Assembly: GCA_905215595.1 (NCBI GenBank)
Contig: CAJMQZ010000038.1
Location: 1-17,060 of the forward strand
Length of the DNA stretch: 17,060 nt
Direction of reading: 5' to 3'
Source of the DNA: an uncultured bacterium
GTDB taxonomy: Bacteria > Bacillota > Clostridia > Oscillospirales > Ruminococcaceae
Shown one piece after another: positions 14,372 through 17,060 of this stretch. Both the position numbers and the translations under genes were made by a program. Under the pieces are notes generated by a model, which saw nothing but the letters and a program-made list of their open reading frames with translations, did not search any database and was not told the DNA's origin. Position 1 is the first letter of the stretch. Every line of letters starts with the position of its first letter.

Positions 14372-14415
14372 GCTAAATCTGTAAGCTAACAAAAACCTAA
14401 AATTTAGTTTAGCCT
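14370..14415. promoter_or_regulatory. Cluster of candidate regulator sites between CE2 and GH113
   Basis: AAGCTAA occurs at 14370-14376 and again at 14383-14389, 13 bases apart, and an opposite-facing TTTAGTTTAGCC follows at about 14403-14414 with CTAAA-A-TTTAG at its edge. The same half-site makes up the palindrome at 11808. The cluster adjoins the -35 box of CE2 and is about 95 bases upstream of the GH113 promoter, so both operons may belong to the LacI regulon. Confidence 0.5.
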
Positions 14416-14417
14416 TT

Positions 14418-14443
14418 GCTCCTCCCGGTGCAGGGGCTTTTTT
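14418..14443 (+). terminator. Possible small terminator upstream of the GH113 promoter
   Basis: GCTCCT and AGGGGC pair (one G-U) around an eight-base loop and are followed by six Ts on the plus strand. It precedes the GH113 promoter, so it could insulate it from upstream transcription. The stem is short and no clear transcript feeds into it; tentative. Confidence 0.3.
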
Positions 14444-14507
14444 CGGGTCAGGTTGACCAGTGCTTTGCCCCTCGCCTTGTACCATACGCTGAAAATGAAG
14501 CGGCATA

Positions 14508-14537
14508 TTGACGGAACTTCCAAAACTGCATTATACT
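14508..14537 (+). promoter_or_regulatory. Promoter of the GH113-CE17 operon
   Basis: TTGACG (14508-14513), an 18-base spacer and TATACT (14532-14537) stand about 46 bases before the GH113 start codon. Confidence 0.65.
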
Positions 14538-14583
14538 TATTGTGCAATCTGACGTTGATTTTTGAGAAAACGAGGAAGATGTC

Positions 14584-15513
14584 ATGGAGCTGGAACACAA
14601 CTTTTATGGGGTGAATTTTGCACCCTTTCCCCACCGGGGCAACCTGAGCAGCGAGAATGCCCACCGCAGCATGGCAGCCATGGTGGAAGCCACCGCCGCC
14701 AACTGGGTCATCCTGTCGCCCTCTGGAATACAGTCTGACCCTTACAGTGAAGAGATCGACTGGCGCACCGATGCCACCCCCACAGACGAGGAGCTGTGCG
14801 GTGCCATCCGCTTTGCCAAGCAGTTGGGCTTGCAGGTGGCGCTGAAGCCTACCGTCAACTGTGCCAACGGCGTGTGGCGGGCGCGCATCAGCTTTTTTGA
14901 CCACGATGTGCCCTGCGAGACCCAGTGGAGCGGATGGTTTGCCAACTACACCGCTTTCCAGACCCACTACGCGGCTCTTGCCGAAGCCGAAGGCTGCGGG
15001 CTGTTCCTGACCGGCTGCGAAATGACCATGACCGAGCACCGGGAAACGGAGTGGCGCGCCCTCATTGCCGCCGTGCGGCAGCAGTACCACGGCCCGGTGA
15101 GCTATAACTGCGATAAATACGGCGAGGACCATGTAAATTGGTGGGATGCGGTGGATTGCATCGCCTCCAGCGGCTACTACCCCCTGAAGGACTGGGAAAA
15201 CCAGCTGAACCGTATCGAGGCGGTGAGCCAAAAATACAAAAAGCCCGTCCTCTTCAGCGAGGCAGGCTGTATGAATATCACCGGCTCTTCTGCCGTGCCC
15301 AACAACTGGGAGCTGAAGGGAACACGGAATGATCTGGAGCAGGCAGATTGGTATGAGGCAATGTTTTCCGCCTGCGCCAAGCGTCCGTGGGTCATGGGCT
15401 TTGGCGTGTGGGACTGGCCTGCCGACACCGGAGCAGTCAGTGCCTACGCCGTGTCCGGCCGTCCGGCGGCAAAAATTATCCATAGCGCATATCAGGGAGG
15501 AGTTTTAGAATGA
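14584..15513 (+). CDS. GH113 beta-mannanase / exo-oligomannanase, intracellular
   Basis: Hydrolyses beta-1,4-mannosidic bonds of imported manno-oligosaccharides; a Roseburia homologue is reported to release mannose from the reducing end. 309 residues forming a TIM barrel. The acid/base glutamate is Glu146 in TGCEMTMTE and the nucleophile Glu226 in LFSEAGC, 80 residues apart as in the Alicyclobacillus GH113 enzyme. Other barrel features are FYGVNFAPF near the N-terminus and ALKPTVN at 86-92. There is no signal peptide, consistent with work inside the cell on short chains. GAGGAAG precedes the ATG. Its stop overlaps the CE17 start as ATGA, so the two are translationally coupled. Exo rather than endo mode is an inference from context. 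Confidence 0.9.
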   Translation: MELEHNFYGVNFAPFPHRGNLSSENAHRSMAAMVEATAANWVILSPSGIQSDPYSEEIDWRTDATPTDEELCGAIRFAKQLGLQVALKPTVNCANGVWRARISFFDHDVPCETQWSGWFANYTAFQTHYAALAEAEGCGLFLTGCEMTMTEHRETEWRALIAAVRQQYHGPVSYNCDKYGEDHVNWWDAVDCIASSGYYPLKDWENQLNRIEAVSQKYKKPVLFSEAGCMNITGSSAVPNNWELKGTRNDLEQADWYEAMFSACAKRPWVMGFGVWDWPADTGAVSAYAVSGRPAAKIIHSAYQGGVLE

Positions 15514-16589
15514 ATACGTCCAATTTTGCTCGCTTGAAAGAACTGTTCCGCCGTGCCGCGGCAGGGCAGGAACTGACCATCGGCTTTCTGGGAGGTTCCA
15601 TCACCCAGGGCAGCCTTTCCACCCAGCCCGGCAATGCCTACGCTTTCCGGGTGTACCAGTGGTTCGTGGATACCTTTCCGCAGTCGAAGTTCCACTACGT
15701 CAACGGCGGCATCGGCGGCACCAGCTCCCACTATGGCGTTGCCCGTGCCGTGACCGATGTGCTGATGTACCAGCCGGATTTTGTGGTAGTGGATTTCAGC
15801 GTCAACGATCTGGACGTCCCCTTCCGGCAGGAGACCTACGAAGGTGTTGTCCGCAAGCTGCTCACATGGCCCTCCCACCCGGCGGTGGTGCTGCTGAACA
15901 ACATTTATTACGATACCGGCGAGACGTCACAGGACGAGCACAACGCCGTGGGCGACCACTACGGTGTGCCCCACGTCAGCATCCGGGACAGCATTTACAA
16001 GGATCTGCATGCCGGTAAGTATGCCAGCCGCACCCTGCTCAGCCCCGATGGGCTGCACCCCAATGATTTCGGGCACGGATTGGTGGCAGGGGAGATCATC
16101 AAGCTGCTGGAGGCAGTCAACACCCACCGGGAAGAACCGGAGCAGGAGCCTGCCTTCCCGGCACCGCTCACCGCCAACGCTTATGAGAATGCCCGGCGGC
16201 TGACCATCCGGGAGGTTTCTCCCAAGCTGGAGGGTTTCCGGGCAGACCCGGAGGAAAAGCTGGGGCATCTGGACCACTGGAAAAACGGCTGGATCGGTCA
16301 GAAGCCCGGGGATAAGATCACCTTTGAAGTGGATGCCTCCTGCATTGCAGTACAGTACCGCAAGACCATCCGCCGCCCGGCGCTGCGGGCACAGCTGGTG
16401 CTGGACGGCGACACCGCCCACGCCGCTGTGCTGGACGGAAATTTTGACGAGGATTGGGGCGACTGCCTGTATCTCCAGCCCGTCCTCCACCATGGTGAGC
16501 AGAAGACCCATACCGTGGAGATCACCATTCTGCCCACGGAAGAAAACGCTCCCACAGAGTTCTACCTTATGGCACTGATCACGGCATGA
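15510..16589 (+). CDS. CE17-type acetylesterase with C-terminal CBM35-like domain
   Basis: Deacetylates manno-oligosaccharides; the characterised CE17 family removes 2-O-acetyl groups, complementing CE2. 359 residues: an SGNH-hydrolase domain (about 1-205) with GFLGGSITQGS (Ser30), GGIGGTSSHYG (66-76), FSVND (Asn99, Asp100) and SPDGLHPND (Asp180, His183), so the full Ser-Asp-His set is present. The C-terminal region (about 215-359) is a beta-rich domain, by position and size the CBM35 that covers the active site in the known CE17 structure; I infer this rather than see a decisive motif. No signal peptide. AGGGAGGAG lies upstream inside the end of GH113. It is the last gene of the plus-strand operon. 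Confidence 0.88.
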   Translation: MNTSNFARLKELFRRAAAGQELTIGFLGGSITQGSLSTQPGNAYAFRVYQWFVDTFPQSKFHYVNGGIGGTSSHYGVARAVTDVLMYQPDFVVVDFSVNDLDVPFRQETYEGVVRKLLTWPSHPAVVLLNNIYYDTGETSQDEHNAVGDHYGVPHVSIRDSIYKDLHAGKYASRTLLSPDGLHPNDFGHGLVAGEIIKLLEAVNTHREEPEQEPAFPAPLTANAYENARRLTIREVSPKLEGFRADPEEKLGHLDHWKNGWIGQKPGDKITFEVDASCIAVQYRKTIRRPALRAQLVLDGDTAHAAVLDGNFDEDWGDCLYLQPVLHHGEQKTHTVEITILPTEENAPTEFYLMALITA

Positions 16590-16608
16590 GGCAGAATGCC
16601 CCTCCCAG

Positions 16609-16651
16609 ACTTGATTTTGGTGCGCGGTCGCGCAAACCAATGCCGTCAAGT
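16609..16651. other. Imperfect hairpin downstream of CE17
   Basis: Outer arms ACTTGA and TCAAGT and inner arms TTGGTGCGC and GCGCAAACCAA (with a bulge) enclose GGTC. It starts about 20 bases after the CE17 stop. Without a following T-run it is an uncertain terminator or an mRNA 3' end structure. Confidence 0.4.
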
Positions 16652-16820
16652 CGGTGTATATCTGCCTTGGACACTTTTGTCTGTCTGGACAGAATTCGAT
16701 CTTTCTGCTGCCTTTATAAGCTGCGGCCTGCTGCTCTTTGCAGGGGAGCATGACGAAAACGATTCTCTGCATCAAACTTCTGCTAAAAATGTTAATACGC
16801 CCTAACATCGTCAAAAACCA

Positions 16821-16848
16821 TTGAAAACGCCCGAAAGCGTGCTACAAT
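16821..16848 (+). promoter_or_regulatory. Promoter of the DUF6110-like gene
   Basis: TTGAAA (16821-16826), 16 bases, TACAAT (16843-16848). The leader that follows contains a GC-rich imperfect stem (about 16863-16884) before the GAGGGT ribosome binding site. Confidence 0.6.
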
Positions 16849-16918
16849 ATAAAGATAAAGAGCCCGCCCCGCTCCGGGCGCGGGTACACAGATGGGAAAT
16901 ACAGAAACGAGGGTAAAT

Positions 16919-17060
16919 ATGTTTGATGCAAAAAAGCTTGCACTGTTTTTGGGCGGTGTAGTGTTCGGCTCTGCCGGTTTCAAGGTGCTGTCCAGCAAGG
17001 ACGCTAAAAAGGTCTACACCCAGACCACCGCTGCGGTGCTGCGGATGAAGGACTGCACCA
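16919..17060 (+). CDS. DUF6110-like small protein, 5' part only
   Basis: The first 47 codons are present and the gene runs off the window. The protein begins MFDAKKLALFLGGVVFGSAG and continues with KVLSSKDAKKVYTQTTAAVL. A hydrophobic N-terminal stretch (about 7-22) followed by SSKDAKKVYT resembles, from memory, the small DUF6110 proteins that in Clostridia often lie beside heavy-metal P-type ATPases. The function is unknown. GAGGGT lies six bases before the ATG and a sigma-A type promoter lies upstream, so this is a separate transcription unit from the mannan genes. The family call is from recollection of the N-terminal pattern and needs a profile search. Confidence 0.65.
   Translation, partial: MFDAKKLALFLGGVVFGSAGFKVLSSKDAKKVYTQTTAAVLRMKDCT

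Larger units (their letters stand above)
16590..16918. other. Intergenic stretch after CE17
   Basis: About 330 bases without a supported gene. It contains an imperfect hairpin at 16609-16651 and a promoter at 16821-16848. The T-run expected of a strong intrinsic terminator after CE17 is not evident. Short frames here lack ribosome binding sites. Confidence 0.6.

Noticed and set aside
14446..14458. Small palindrome GGTCA-GGT-TGACC as an operator
   Set aside because: Only 13 bases, found once in the window and unlike the regulator half-sites; chance is a sufficient explanation.
14404..15483. 359-residue minus-strand open frame opposite GH113
   Set aside because: GH113 catalytic motifs and a promoter support the plus strand; the opposite frame has no family features.

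Overview
The window looks like chromosomal DNA from a gut Bacillota of the Faecalibacterium prausnitzii type. The GC content is high, ribosome binding sites are Firmicute-like (AGGAGG), the promoters are sigma-A type, and the gene content matches, from memory, the published beta-mannan loci of Faecalibacterium and Roseburia. The species is an inference; no marker gene is present.

Most of the window (about 1150 to 16590) is a system for using beta-manno-oligosaccharides. On the minus strand, reading from 11755 down to 1154, the order is: solute-binding lipoprotein, two ABC permeases, GH130 mannooligosaccharide phosphorylase, mannobiose/cellobiose 2-epimerase, GH130 mannosylglucose phosphorylase, a YesL-family membrane protein, phosphoglucomutase/phosphomannomutase, then (after an intrinsic terminator) mannose-6-phosphate isomerase. 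A LacI-family regulator (12164-13150) is divergent from this operon. Beyond a bidirectional terminator lies a minus-strand CE2 acetylesterase, and divergent from it a plus-strand GH113 mannanase and a CE17 acetylesterase whose start and stop codons overlap.

Inferred scheme: acetylated manno-oligosaccharides made by other microbes are bound at the surface and imported. CE2 and CE17 remove acetyl groups and GH113 trims the chain. The mannooligosaccharide phosphorylase releases mannose 1-phosphate, the epimerase turns mannobiose into mannosylglucose, and the second phosphorylase splits that into mannose 1-phosphate and glucose. The mutase and isomerase pass the phosphosugar into glycolysis. None of the enzymes has a signal peptide, and the window holds no secreted mannanase, transporter ATPase, alpha-galactosidase or beta-glucosidase, so those must be encoded elsewhere or be absent. 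This fits a cross-feeding rather than a primary-degrading lifestyle.

Control elements visible in the sequence include a near-consensus promoter for the transport operon, a palindromic operator candidate just downstream of it, related half-sites at the CE2/GH113 divergent promoter, a terminator-like hairpin between the binding protein and the permeases, and two palindrome-rich repeat elements with matching ends between operon genes.

The left edge (1-389) has no recognisable gene but holds two strong hairpins; next to it is a membrane-anchored protein of unknown function. The right edge (16590-17060) is an intergenic stretch followed by the start of a small DUF6110-like protein. The core system is known biology; the regulatory layout and the repeats are the less described parts.
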